Source: Occallatibacter gabretensis
GTDB taxonomy: Bacteria; Acidobacteriota; Terriglobia; Terriglobales; Acidobacteriaceae
Reading direction: 5' to 3'
DNA length: 64,000 bases
NCBI RefSeq assembly: GCF_001449115.1
Contig: NZ_LAIJ01000007.1
Coordinates: 186,001-250,000, forward strand
Shown here: positions 46,448 to 55,282 of the stretch, one piece after another
Layout: every line of letters begins with the position of its first letter
Position numbering within the stretch: position 1 is the stretch's first letter
The notes under the pieces: model-generated
Database searches by the model: none
What the model was told of the DNA's origin: nothing
What the model saw: the letters and a program-made list of their open reading frames with translations, nothing else
Program-made: the position numbers and the translations under genes

Positions 46448-47320
46448 CTATCGAGGCTCATCTGTCGAGGCAAGGGAGAAGCCTTCATGTGGACGACCAG
46501 TCGAAACAATGGCTGTAGCTGCTACGACCATGGCGACCGCTAATCCAACCCCAAATTCTGTGCTGATGTACTTTGCCCAACCGACATTCGCCGTCAGCGG
46601 ATCGAAGAGGCCCTGAATAAACCCATTGTGGGTGGCGTGCAGAAGAACGCAGGGCCATAGGCTGCCCGAGCGTACTCGAAGGTAGCCCATAAGGTAGGCG
46701 TTCGCAGTCACCATGACCGTGAAGCAGGTGAGGAAGAAGATGGGTTTCGTGTCCGGCCTGAAGTCGGTCCAAAGAAGCTCCGGAACGTGCCACACGGCCC
46801 AGATCAATCCAGAAATCAAACAAGCCCCGTGAAAGCCGAACCGCTCATGCAGCCGGGGAAATAGGAACCCGCGCCATCCAAGTTCCTCGCCGAGCGACCA
46901 CACCGCTTCGAAGACAACGCCGACGGTAAACAACAGCGGCAGCGCCACGCCGAACGTCCCGAAGGCGGGCCAGCGGGCCAATCCATAAGGCTCTACCATC
47001 GAGGCTTCGAAGCTCTTGAGGGTGAAGGCGCCGCGAACGACCATCCAGGTGAGCAGGTACACCGGCGTGGCGTAGAGCAGCGGCAGAAAATACGCGAGCC
47101 TGAGAAAGCGTCGTGCCGGCCAACTCCAGCCCAGGGTTCCGAGAGGGATGTGGAGCAGCAGGCAGGTGCACAGTGCCGCGGCGCCAGGACACCACACAAT
47201 GAACTGCGCGAGTGTCGCCGTTAAGCGATGGCTGTGAATGTCGAGGGCGTAGGTGCATCCGCTAAATAGACACAGAAAGAACAGGAAGATCGATAACGGT
47301 CGCTGCTGCGGAACTCTCAT
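46448..47320 (-). CDS. CPBP family intramembrane glutamic endopeptidase (CAAX/Abi type)
   Basis: A multi-pass membrane protein of about 290 residues from the ATG; an in-frame GTG nine codons earlier lacks a ribosome site. It has about eight hydrophobic segments. The three motifs of the CPBP (Abi/Rce1-like) family are present: GEELGWRGFL with Glu-Glu at 145-146 and Arg 150, WAVWHVPEL with His 178, and LLHATHNGF with His 228, His 231 and Asn 232. Bacterial members act as intramembrane proteases, some in bacteriocin self-immunity, many with no known role. It is isolated between repeat-rich stretches, with no bacteriocin-like gene nearby. Substrate unknown. Confidence 0.9.
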   Translation of the reverse strand: MRVPQQRPLSIFLFFLCLFSGCTYALDIHSHRLTATLAQFIVWCPGAAALCTCLLLHIPLGTLGWSWPARRFLRLAYFLPLLYATPVYLLTWMVVRGAFTLKSFEASMVEPYGLARWPAFGTFGVALPLLFTVGVVFEAVWSLGEELGWRGFLFPRLHERFGFHGACLISGLIWAVWHVPELLWTDFRPDTKPIFFLTCFTVMVTANAYLMGYLRVRSGSLWPCVLLHATHNGFIQGLFDPLTANVGWAKYISTEFGVGLAVAMVVAATAIVSTGRPHEGFSLASTDEPR

Positions 47321-47418
47321 AAATGCTCTTCTTGTAGATACGCTCACAAGTTAAGGTCGTTGTCGGAATTCTAGCTTACGGCTTCTACCTCGCTATTTCG
47401 TGAAGTCAGGCCTCATAT

Positions 47419-47465
47419 GTCGGCTTCTCGTCACTCGCCCCCATTTTGACCGGCTTCGCCACGCC
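47419..47465. repeat. Second copy of short direct repeat
   Basis: CGGCTTCTCGTCACTCGCCC then CCATTTTGACCGGCTTCGCC closely matches 46080-46120 (GCTTCTCGTCACTCGCCCCA then TTTGATCAGCTTTGCCGG). The two copies flank the CPBP gene in the same orientation. Confidence 0.55.
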
Positions 47466-47595
47466 CGCAGCAAAACCTGTCAAGAGGCAAAACCAAAACT
47501 ATTTTCTAACCCACTGATTCTAAAGGCCAAGATTTTTCGCCCACTTTGCACATAATTAAGTAGCTTTATGCCACACTAGAAATAAGCAGGAAAAG

Positions 47596-47634
47596 AACCG
47601 CCATCCTCACCGGGGTGGCGGTTTTATTTTTGGC
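47596..47634 (+). terminator. Intrinsic terminator-like hairpin inside a 5' leader
   Basis: GAACCGCCATCC, a short loop, then GGGGTGGCGGTTTTATTTTT. The stem AACCGCCA pairs with TGGCGGTT and a U-rich run follows. It ends about 30 bases before the start of the small gene at 47666, so it is either the end of an upstream small RNA or an attenuator. No upstream same-strand gene needs it. Confidence 0.7.
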
Positions 47635-47665
47635 CGCCGGGCACATCGATCACAAGGAGACACAT

Positions 47666-48046
47666 ATGTCCATCACCCTCCCCCAACCCTACCAACCCGA
47701 CATCAACCCCGCTGTACAGCATTGCCTCGATGCCTGGCAGGAGGTCTTTGACCGGCAGGTTGCCAGTAGCAAGGATGAATACTCCGCCGCCCGCTCCGCC
47801 CATAAGGCCTATCGCCTCGCCATGCCTAACCCCGACAGCGACCAGACGATCCGGGACTTCATCGCCTGTGTCAGCCGCGGCATTCTCATCGGAGCCATCA
47901 AGGACACCGACGCTTCTCGCCTCCTCTACGCCGCCCAGGTAGCCCGTCAGGCCTGCGGCACTCCGGCAAAATCCCAGCCCGAAAGCAGGACAAAAAAGCC
48001 CATCCAGCCGGAATCCGCCTCCAGCGCCGAGCAGGCAGTTGCCTGA
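47666..48046 (+). CDS. Small acidobacterial protein of unknown function
   Basis: 126 residues starting at an ATG with AAGGAGA seven bases upstream; a longer reading would run back through the terminator hairpin. It is a soluble, helical sequence (NPAVQHCLDAWQEVFDRQVA, DEYSAARSAHKAYRLAMPNP, IRDFIACVSRGILIGAIKDT, ASRLLYAAQVARQACG) with a Pro/Lys/Gln-rich tail. I have met close relatives as small, often multi-copy proteins in Acidobacteriaceae, usually preceded by a similar terminator-like leader, but know no function. No membrane segment, signal or catalytic motif is seen. DUF status was not checked. Confidence 0.75.
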   Translation: MSITLPQPYQPDINPAVQHCLDAWQEVFDRQVASSKDEYSAARSAHKAYRLAMPNPDSDQTIRDFIACVSRGILIGAIKDTDASRLLYAAQVARQACGTPAKSQPESRTKKPIQPESASSAEQAVA

Positions 48047-48165
48047 CACCCCCCACCCCCACCCTCTCGAAATTCAATTCAAAATCGCATGTAACAATCA
48101 TTTAAATCAGTTATTTGCAAGAGAAAAACCCCCTGAAAACATCGATGTAAAAGCGATACAAATTC

Positions 48166-48194
48166 GAGGGGCAAGCCTCAGAACCTTGCCCCTC
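48166..48194. terminator. Inverted repeat before Tat glycosidase
   Basis: A perfect 10-base inverted repeat (GAGGGGCAAG with CTTGCCCCTC, nine-base loop), without a U run, sits in the gap after the small gene. It may end the upstream transcript. Confidence 0.35.
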
Positions 48195-48253
48195 CCGCAC
48201 CGCTCCCAGTGCCTTTTCATCCCAACCTCCAGTCAAGCTACAATCGCCTCACC

Positions 48254-49831
48254 ATGAACCGTCGCGAATTCGTCACCGGTTCGCTGGCAGCAGCAGCACT
48301 GTTGCCGCGCAGCAGCCATGCAGAAGCTCCGCCCGTCGATTCCGACATCTCCTTCACCACCAGCGACGCACACTATCAGGCTCGCTACCAAAGCGCCCTC
48401 GACACGCTGGCAGCCAACACCGTTGAGCTAACCGGCGTTCCCGGCCCAGTTCTCATTGAGGGCAGCGAGTATCGCGGCATCTGGCTCGAATGCGCCCCGC
48501 AGGAGGGGCTGGTTTATTCGCTCATCCGCAGGGATATTGCCCGCAACAACCACATGGCCTTCTTCAAGCTCCAGCGCGAAGACGGCCAGATTCCCTGCAA
48601 TATGCGCTCGGGTGCCATTAGCCTCAGCCAGATCCAGATGGTTGTGCCCATCGCCGCCACCGCCCTCGAACTCGCTCAGCAAACTCAGGACGAAGAGCTG
48701 CTCTCCACAGCCTATGAAGCCTGCAGCCGCTGGGATGCATGGCTCCGCAAGTACCGCGACACCCGCAAGACCGGCCTCTGCGAAGGCTTCTGCACCTGGG
48801 ACATAGGCCACGACAACTCGCCGCGCTGGGCCGGAATGCCCAACGCCTGCCCCGACCACGACGCCCGCAAATGCCCGCCCAACCCCAGCCTGCCGCGCCT
48901 CTGCCCCGACCTCTCGGCCACCGTTTACGGTGGCCGCATGGCGCTTGCCAGCATGGCTCAAACTCTCGGCAAGGGTGCAGAGTCCGCCCGCTGGCTTGAG
49001 GAAGCCGAATCCATCCGCAAGGCAATCCTTGCTCGCCTCTACGATTCCGCCACCACGTGCTTCTATGATCTCGACGCACAGAACAAATTCGTCCGCGTCC
49101 GCGGCGACCTCCTCACCCGCGTCCTCGGTGAGCATGTAGTCGATGAAGCCCTGTTCCAGACCATTTACGATCGCCAGATTCACAACCCAAAGAGCTTCTG
49201 GGCGCCGTATCCGTTGCCCTCAATAGCCCTCGACGATCCGACCTTCGTCCGCCCCATCCCACGCAACTCCTGGGGCGGCGCATCGCAGGCGCTGACAGCC
49301 CTCCGCGCCCCGCGCTGGATGGAGCACTATAACAAGCCTGCTGACCTGGCACACCTGATGCAGCAGTGGATAGCCGCACTGCTCCGCGCACCAGACTTCC
49401 GCCAGCAGATGGACCCCATGACCGGCGAATTCACTGAGAGCGGCTCACCCGGCTATTCACCCGCTGCACTCGTCTTCCTCGACTTCACCTGGCGGCTTGC
49501 CGGTGTGCGGCAGCTAGATGACGACTACATGGAGTGGAATATCAGGCCAGGCTCAATCGTTAGCAATGCAGCATTCCTCCTGCGCCTGTCGCCCGATCTC
49601 ACGGCAGAGATCAAATACGTTGGCAATACAGCGGAGCTTCGCCTCAACAATCGCCTCGTCTACAGCACCACCGGAACGGTCCGCCTGCTCACCACTCACG
49701 AAGGTGTACTTCTCAACCTTCAGGGCATTTCAAGCACGTCATCCGCAGTTCAGCTTCAACCGCCTCATGGTAAAGCTCACGTCTACTCCATCAAGCCGGA
49801 TCAAATGATCACCCTTCGCGTGCTGGATTAA
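48254..49831 (+). CDS. Tat-exported (alpha/alpha)6 glycoside hydrolase, MGH1/GH63-like
   Basis: About 525 residues from the ATG that begins a twin-arginine signal (NRREFVTGSLAAAALLPRSS). The body is an (alpha/alpha)6 barrel of the type in trehalase, GH63 and mannosylglycerate hydrolase-like enzymes. Supporting motifs are WDIGHDNSPRW near residue 190 and GEFTESGSPGYSPAALVFLD near residue 400, which place the catalytic-type Asp and Glu. I cannot assign the substrate. It ends head-on with rhaT, and the two stop codons interlock in TTAA (49828-49831). The L-rhamnose genes next to it suggest a rhamnose-containing glycoside as a possible substrate; this is guesswork from context. Confidence 0.78.
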   Translation: MNRREFVTGSLAAAALLPRSSHAEAPPVDSDISFTTSDAHYQARYQSALDTLAANTVELTGVPGPVLIEGSEYRGIWLECAPQEGLVYSLIRRDIARNNHMAFFKLQREDGQIPCNMRSGAISLSQIQMVVPIAATALELAQQTQDEELLSTAYEACSRWDAWLRKYRDTRKTGLCEGFCTWDIGHDNSPRWAGMPNACPDHDARKCPPNPSLPRLCPDLSATVYGGRMALASMAQTLGKGAESARWLEEAESIRKAILARLYDSATTCFYDLDAQNKFVRVRGDLLTRVLGEHVVDEALFQTIYDRQIHNPKSFWAPYPLPSIALDDPTFVRPIPRNSWGGASQALTALRAPRWMEHYNKPADLAHLMQQWIAALLRAPDFRQQMDPMTGEFTESGSPGYSPAALVFLDFTWRLAGVRQLDDDYMEWNIRPGSIVSNAAFLLRLSPDLTAEIKYVGNTAELRLNNRLVYSTTGTVRLLTTHEGVLLNLQGISSTSSAVQLQPPHGKAHVYSIKPDQMITLRVLD

Positions 49832-51021
49832 TTCGTTGCCTGCACCGGCGCGCCTTCCAGCGTCTTAAGATAATTCCCCGCCCCCACGACGACAGTGGAC
49901 CCGATGAGCAGCAGAATACCTGCGGTGACCAGCAATTTAGTCCGCACGCTGGTTCCCTTCCACTCCTTGAGCACCAGGCCCCAGAGCGTGGCGAAGAGAA
50001 TGATGGAAGCCATGTGAAGCGACCAGGAGGAGAAGTCGAGCTTGCCCATCTTGGTCTGTCCCATGGAGTAGAAGAAGAACTGAAAGTACCAGATCACGCC
50101 TGCAAGCGCGGCGAAGAAATAGTTCGCCACAAGCGTAGACCCGGAGAGCTTTTGCAGCGCCGGGTCAGATTGGTCAAGATGGGTAGGGTCAAGATTCGCC
50201 ACGGTATAGCCGCTGTCCTTAGCCGAACGCAAAGGATTTCGCCCCGGCTGGCCGAAGAACTGCGCGCCGGTGCGGTTGCGGAGAATCAGAATTGCCGACC
50301 AGATGAAGTTGCTAGCAAAGCCTCCCCAAAGCACAACGATGAGAACGGGCAGATTCTGCCATAGCTCCAGTCGTCCGGCGGCGACGAGTTGCACGCGAGT
50401 AAGATCGGCGATAGGCTTGCCCGCGTCGAGACCAACGGCAAAGAAGCTGCTCATGATGCCGGCAAAGACAGCCACGGCCAGCCCACGCCAGAGATTGAAG
50501 TCACGTTCGCCTACCTGCGATAGCTCCACGCGCGAAACCTCATGTTCCTTGAAGTATCCGGCGACGCCATTGACCACAATGGCAAGGAGACAAACGCCTA
50601 CGCCAGCGAGCACAACCATGCCGGAGCGCTCATGCGCGATGGCTCCGAGCTGCCCATGAACGATGGGCGGCAGCAACGTGCCAAAGGCCGTACAGAAACC
50701 GAGTGCAATGGCATAACCGAGCGCCAGGCCGAGATAACGAATGGAAAGACCGAAGGTGATGCCGCCCATGCCCCAGAGAACGCCCCAGAAGATCGTCCAT
50801 GCGATGACGTTGTGCGGCGTTTGCGCGAGAATGGCGAAGGGATGCGGAACAAAGATGGAGCAAAGGACGAGCGGTGCGACGATCCATGCGGCAAAACCCT
50901 GGATGATCCAGTAGATCTCCCAGGACCACCGCTTGATGCCGCGAAAGGGAATAAAGTTTGTGGCGGAGGCAAACCCGCCGATCCAGTGATAGATCACTCC
51001 AAGAAACGGGTTGGCTCCCAT
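49828..51021 (-). CDS. rhaT: L-rhamnose/proton symporter
   Basis: An inner-membrane protein of 397 residues with about ten hydrophobic segments, in line with RhaT of the drug/metabolite transporter superfamily (E. coli RhaT is near 344; this one has longer loops). Motifs shared with RhaT are GVIYHWIGGFASATNFIPFR and KRWSWEIYWIIQGFAAWIVA at the N-terminus, and GVLWGMGGITFGLSIRYLGL. It faces away from the lut and rha genes, with 93 bases between the starts. That gap contains the palindrome AGAATTCT (51054-51061), a possible shared control region. Import of L-rhamnose is the expected role. Confidence 0.92.
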   Translation of the reverse strand: MGANPFLGVIYHWIGGFASATNFIPFRGIKRWSWEIYWIIQGFAAWIVAPLVLCSIFVPHPFAILAQTPHNVIAWTIFWGVLWGMGGITFGLSIRYLGLALGYAIALGFCTAFGTLLPPIVHGQLGAIAHERSGMVVLAGVGVCLLAIVVNGVAGYFKEHEVSRVELSQVGERDFNLWRGLAVAVFAGIMSSFFAVGLDAGKPIADLTRVQLVAAGRLELWQNLPVLIVVLWGGFASNFIWSAILILRNRTGAQFFGQPGRNPLRSAKDSGYTVANLDPTHLDQSDPALQKLSGSTLVANYFFAALAGVIWYFQFFFYSMGQTKMGKLDFSSWSLHMASIILFATLWGLVLKEWKGTSVRTKLLVTAGILLLIGSTVVVGAGNYLKTLEGAPVQATN

Positions 51022-51114
51022 GCGGCTCCGCTCTGCAAGAATCTCTAGTGAAGAGAATTCTAGCCAGCCGAGATTACATTTGGGAAATAGAATCCGTATT
51101 GAAGGAGAGACGGC

Positions 51115-51867
51115 TTGCGCGTAGCTCTATTTATCACCTGCTATAACGACACATTGTTTCCGGAGACGGGCAAGGCGGTGGTGCAGGTTCTGGAACGGCT
51201 GGGACATACCGTGGAGTTTCCTGCGGGGCAAACCTGCTGCGGGCAGATGCACTGGAACACCGGATACGAAGAAGAGGCTCTGCCGCTTGTGGCGCGCTTT
51301 GTGGAACAGTTTGAACATGCTGAGGCGGTGGTAGTTCCGTCTTCCTCCTGCGTAGCGATGATGCGCGATCACTACCCACTGGCGGCGGCGCGAATTGCGC
51401 GTGAAGGCGGTGATCAGACGCTGGTGGAGCGCGTGGCCGCGCTGTTGCCGCGCGTCTGGGAGTTTACAGAGTTCCTGACAAAGAAGCTGGAGCTGACGGA
51501 TGTTGGCGCGTATTACCCGCATCGCGTGACATACCACGCGAGCTGCCATGGGCTGCGCAACCTTGGCCTGGGCGATGGACCGGAGAAGTTACTGAAGGCC
51601 GTTAGCGGACTGGAGTTGGTGGAGATTGAGCGCAAGGAGCAGTGCTGCGGGTTTGGCGGAACCTTTGCGGTGAAGAATGCCGATGTCTCCGGCGCGATGC
51701 TGGAGGAGAAGCTGCAGGCTGTGCTGAAGACCGGCGCAGAGGAATGCACAGCGTGCGACAACTCCTGCCTGATGCACATGGGTGGGGGTTTGCACAGAAT
51801 GCGCGCAGGAGTTGGAACGATTCATATTGCAGAGATACTGGCCGGCGAAGACACGAGGGCAAAGTGA
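51115..51867 (+). CDS. lutA: Lactate utilization protein A, (Fe-S)-binding subunit
   Basis: 250 residues with a TTG start preceded by AAGGAG. It is a member of the CCG (cysteine-rich) family: GQTCCGQMHWNTGY (Cys at 41-42) and EQCCGFGGTFAVK near residue 180 are the two CCG motifs that bind an iron-sulfur cluster. It also matches the LutA/YkgE length. LutA, LutB and LutC together oxidise L-lactate to pyruvate. It starts the operon with lutB 10 bases downstream. Here it presumably handles the L-lactate made by the rhamnose pathway downstream. Confidence 0.94.
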   Translation: MRVALFITCYNDTLFPETGKAVVQVLERLGHTVEFPAGQTCCGQMHWNTGYEEEALPLVARFVEQFEHAEAVVVPSSSCVAMMRDHYPLAAARIAREGGDQTLVERVAALLPRVWEFTEFLTKKLELTDVGAYYPHRVTYHASCHGLRNLGLGDGPEKLLKAVSGLELVEIERKEQCCGFGGTFAVKNADVSGAMLEEKLQAVLKTGAEECTACDNSCLMHMGGGLHRMRAGVGTIHIAEILAGEDTRAK

Positions 51868-51877
51868 GAGGCGCACG

Positions 51878-53347
51878 ATGAGTGAGACTGAACTCGATCC
51901 ACGCGTTGCGCCGTCGTTTCCGAAAGCGGCAAAGGCGTCACTGCGGGATGCGCAGCTGCGCGCCAACGTGCGGCGTGCAACGGACACGATCCAGGCGAAG
52001 CGGCACAAGCTGGTGGAAGAAAAGAAAGACTGGCAGGAGCTGCGGGAAAGCGCGCGGCAGATTCGTGCGCATGTGTTGGAGCACCTGCGTGTGTACCTGG
52101 AAGAGTTTGAGCGCAACTTTACGCGTGCGGGCGGCCATGTGCATTGGGCACGAAATGACCGCGAGGCGCAGGAGATTGTTGTCGCAATTGCAAAAGAGGC
52201 GGGCGCAGACGAGGTCATCAAAATCAAGTCGATGACCACGGAAGAGATTCATCTGAATGACGCGCTGGAAGCGGCGGGAATCCATGCATACGAAACGGAC
52301 CTGGCGGAGCTGATTATTCAGCTCGGGCACGACCGGCCTTCGCACATCGTCGTTCCGGCGCTGCATAAAAATCGCGCACAGATTCGGGAGATATTTCTCC
52401 GCGAGATGCATCTGACAGAGCTTGGCGAGAATCCGGCAGACCTGGCTGAAGCAGCGCGGAAGTTTTTGCGAGAGAAGTTTCTGCGTGTGCAGACGGCGGT
52501 GAGTGGCGCAAATTTCCTCATCGCCGAGACTGGCGGAGTTTGCATCGTCGAGAGTGAAGGCAATGGGCGCATGTGCCTGACGCTGCCGGAGACGCTGATC
52601 TCTGTCGTTGGCATCGAAAAAGTAATTCCGCGATTCGCCGATCTTGAGGTGTTTCTGCAGGTGCTGGCGCGGTCAGCTACTGGCGAGCGCATGAATCCGT
52701 ACAACTCAATCTGGAGTGGCGTGACGCCAGGCGATGGGCCGCGCAACATGCATGTGGTGCTACTCGACAATGCGCGCACGGCGGTGCTGGCGGATAGCGA
52801 AGGTCGGCAGACGCTGCAATGCATTCGCTGCGCGGCCTGCCTGAATGCCTGCCCGGTGTACCGGCAGACGGGCGGCCACGCGTATGGAAGTGTGTATGCC
52901 GGACCAATTGGTGCGATTCTGACCCCGCAGTTGATGGAAATGCAGCATGGCGAGTCGCTTCCGTATGCGTCGTCGCTGTGCGGCGCGTGCTATGAAGTTT
53001 GCCCGGTCAAGATCAATATTCCGGAGGTGCTGATTCATCTGCGGAACAAAGTAGTTGCGCAGAAGGGCTGGTATGCGCCGGAAGCCTTAGCGATGAAGGC
53101 GATGGCTTCAGTTTTTCGGTCGGAGCGGCGGTTTCGGGCGGCGCAGCGATTGGCGCGGATGGCGCAGCTGCCGCTTGCGCGCAGGGATCTGCCGATTGTG
53201 GGGCAGGATGCGCCGACGGGACAGGATTCGGGATCTGGTTGGGTGAAATGGCTTCCGGGCATCTTTGGAGGATGGACCCAGACGCGCGACCTTCGCGCCA
53301 TTCCGCGGGAGAGTTTCCGCGAGTGGTGGGAAAGCAGGCTCACATGA
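51878..53347 (+). CDS. lutB: Lactate utilization protein B, iron-sulfur subunit
   Basis: 489 residues from the ATG that begins SETELDPRVAPSF. The N-terminal LUD domain occupies about residues 60-290 (GGHVHWARNDREAQEIVVAI, KSMTTEEIHLNDALEAAGIH, ETGGVCIVESEGNGRMCLTL). Two 4Fe-4S motifs follow: CIRCAACLNACP near residue 315 and CGACYEVCP near residue 365. This is the LutB/YkgF layout. The last codons overlap lutC by four bases (ATGA). LutABC is a soluble L-lactate oxidising complex. Confidence 0.95.
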   Translation: MSETELDPRVAPSFPKAAKASLRDAQLRANVRRATDTIQAKRHKLVEEKKDWQELRESARQIRAHVLEHLRVYLEEFERNFTRAGGHVHWARNDREAQEIVVAIAKEAGADEVIKIKSMTTEEIHLNDALEAAGIHAYETDLAELIIQLGHDRPSHIVVPALHKNRAQIREIFLREMHLTELGENPADLAEAARKFLREKFLRVQTAVSGANFLIAETGGVCIVESEGNGRMCLTLPETLISVVGIEKVIPRFADLEVFLQVLARSATGERMNPYNSIWSGVTPGDGPRNMHVVLLDNARTAVLADSEGRQTLQCIRCAACLNACPVYRQTGGHAYGSVYAGPIGAILTPQLMEMQHGESLPYASSLCGACYEVCPVKINIPEVLIHLRNKVVAQKGWYAPEALAMKAMASVFRSERRFRAAQRLARMAQLPLARRDLPIVGQDAPTGQDSGSGWVKWLPGIFGGWTQTRDLRAIPRESFREWWESRLT

Positions 53348-53982
53348 GTTCAGCGAGAGAGGAGATTCTTGCACGGATTCGTCAGGCCTGCTCCGGGGAT
53401 GCTGAGAGTGCGGCGGCAAGCTATGCGGAGATCACGCGGCAATATCAGCAGGCGGCCAAGCTAAGCAGAGAAGAAATTCTCGGCCTGCTTACTGAACGCT
53501 TGATCGAATATGACGCGCATGTGTATCGGGCGCGCGAAACGGAAATTGCTGCGCTGTGCAGGGAGCTTTTTGCGCGAAGGGGCGCGAAGCGGATTGTGGT
53601 TCCGGGAGATTTGCCTGGCGCGTGGCAATCTGGAGCGGAATTTGTGGCAGATGAAGACTTGGATGCTCGCGAGCTGGATCGTTTCGATGGGGTAATGACT
53701 GCTGCGACGCTGGCGATTGCAGAGACGGGCACAATTGTGCTGCAAAATGCTCACGCACAGGGCCGCAGAGCTATCTCGCTGGTTCCGGACTATCACCTTT
53801 GCGTGGTGCGCGAACAGGATGTTGTCGAGACGGTAGTCGAGGGAATGCGGCTGCTGGAAGCTACTCGGCACCTTCCCACAACTCTTTTCAGCGGGCCTTC
53901 TGCCACCGCAGATATTGAAATGACACGAATCAAGGGTGTGCACGGACCCCGATTTGTGGACATTGTGATTCTCGGCGCATAG
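53344..53982 (+). CDS. lutC: Lactate utilization protein C
   Basis: 212 residues; the start ATG overlaps the lutB stop as ATGA. A LUD domain fills most of it (FDGVMTAATLAIAETGTIVL, RRAISLVPDYHLCVVREQDV, TRIKGVHGPRFVDIVILGA), as expected for LutC/YkgG. It is the third member of the L-lactate oxidation complex. It ends about 110 bases before rhaI, a gap long enough for an internal promoter. Confidence 0.94.
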   Translation: MSSAREEILARIRQACSGDAESAAASYAEITRQYQQAAKLSREEILGLLTERLIEYDAHVYRARETEIAALCRELFARRGAKRIVVPGDLPGAWQSGAEFVADEDLDARELDRFDGVMTAATLAIAETGTIVLQNAHAQGRRAISLVPDYHLCVVREQDVVETVVEGMRLLEATRHLPTTLFSGPSATADIEMTRIKGVHGPRFVDIVILGA

Positions 53983-54092
53983 CTGCTCGAGACGAGCAAT
54001 TTCTCCGCAATAATCCCTCCTTTCGCGGGACCGATTGCGGGCGTGATGGAAAAATGTTTCAATAGATAGGAAATTTCAGAGGTGAACTTCTG

Positions 54093-55271
54093 ATGAACCA
54101 ACACGACCGTGTCTTTGCCGCGCTCGATACGTTCCGTATGGAAGTGCCGTCGTGGGGATTTGCGAATACCGGAACGCGGTTCGGAAAGTTCATCCAGGCT
54201 GCAGCGGCAACATGCCTGGAAGAAAAGTTTGCCGATGCAGGCGAGGTGAACAGACTCACGGGCGCGGCGCCAACGGTTGCTCTGCACGTGCTGTGGGATG
54301 TACCTGGGGGCGTGAAGGAAACAGCGGAGATAAAGAAGCTGGAAGCGAAGTACGGAGTAAGGGCTGGCTCCATCAATCCGAACCTCTTTCAGGATCAGAT
54401 TTACAAGTTCGGATCGATTGCGAATCCCAGCGCGGAGATTCGCAGGCAGGCATTGGAGCACCTGCTGAAGTCTGTTGAGATTGCTGCCGCGTTGGGATCG
54501 AAGGATATTTCTATTTGGGATGCGGATGGATCGAACTATCCAGGCACGCAGAGCATGCGCCGGAGAATTGAGTGGACAGAGGCAGCAATGGCTGAGGTTC
54601 ATGGGGCACTGCGGCCGCAGCAGCGGATGCTGATTGAATACAAGCCCTTTGAGCCGCACTTCTATCACATGGATATTGGCGACTGGGGAATGGCTCTCTC
54701 GCTGGCTTATAAAGCTGGCCCTCAGGCAAAGGTACTGGTGGACACCGGGCATCACTATCAAGGGCAGAATATTGAACAGATCGTGGCGTGGCTTCTGCAT
54801 CTGGAGATGCTGGGAGGCTTCCACTTTAACGACAGGAAGTATGCGGATGACGATCTTACGATCGGCTCGATCGACCCATACCAGGTCTTCCGCATCTTTC
54901 ATGAGATTTTGAGCGATCAGACCAAAGCCGCGGCAGACGTCGCGTTCATGATTGACCAGAGCCACAATCTCAAGGGGAAAATGGAAGCGATGGTCCAGAC
55001 CGTGGCGACAGCCCAGGAGATATATGCGCGGGCCGCGCTGGTAGATCACGAACAACTTGCAGCTTTGCAGGATCAATGTGATTTGGTAAATGCAGAAGAG
55101 CTTTTTCGTAATTGCTTCTGGACGGATGTACGCCCAATGGTGCGAGAGTGGCGCGAATCGAAAGGCCTTCCGCCTGATCCGCTGGCCGAACTGGCACGCA
55201 GCGGATATGTGGAAGATGCGGCGAGTGAGCGTGGGGCGCGAAATGCCGGTCTGGTAACGACCTACGCATAG
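54093..55271 (+). CDS. rhaI: L-rhamnose isomerase, Pseudomonas-type (RhaI)
   Basis: 392 residues with a start supported by GAGGTG upstream. It is a TIM-barrel xylose-isomerase-like enzyme that converts L-rhamnose to L-rhamnulose in the cytoplasm. Matching segments include EVPSWGFANTGTRFGKF, HVLWDVPGG, KDISIWDADGSNYPGTQS, LIEYKPFEPHFYHMDIGDWG, LVDTGHHYQG and GGFHFNDRKYADDDLTIGSI. These provide the metal-binding Glu, Asp and His residues. It is unlike E. coli RhaA and resembles the RhaI type of Pseudomonas stutzeri. The next gene begins 11 bases downstream. Confidence 0.93.
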   Translation: MNQHDRVFAALDTFRMEVPSWGFANTGTRFGKFIQAAAATCLEEKFADAGEVNRLTGAAPTVALHVLWDVPGGVKETAEIKKLEAKYGVRAGSINPNLFQDQIYKFGSIANPSAEIRRQALEHLLKSVEIAAALGSKDISIWDADGSNYPGTQSMRRRIEWTEAAMAEVHGALRPQQRMLIEYKPFEPHFYHMDIGDWGMALSLAYKAGPQAKVLVDTGHHYQGQNIEQIVAWLLHLEMLGGFHFNDRKYADDDLTIGSIDPYQVFRIFHEILSDQTKAAADVAFMIDQSHNLKGKMEAMVQTVATAQEIYARAALVDHEQLAALQDQCDLVNAEELFRNCFWTDVRPMVREWRESKGLPPDPLAELARSGYVEDAASERGARNAGLVTTYA

Positions 55272-55282
55272 AGATTTGCTAC

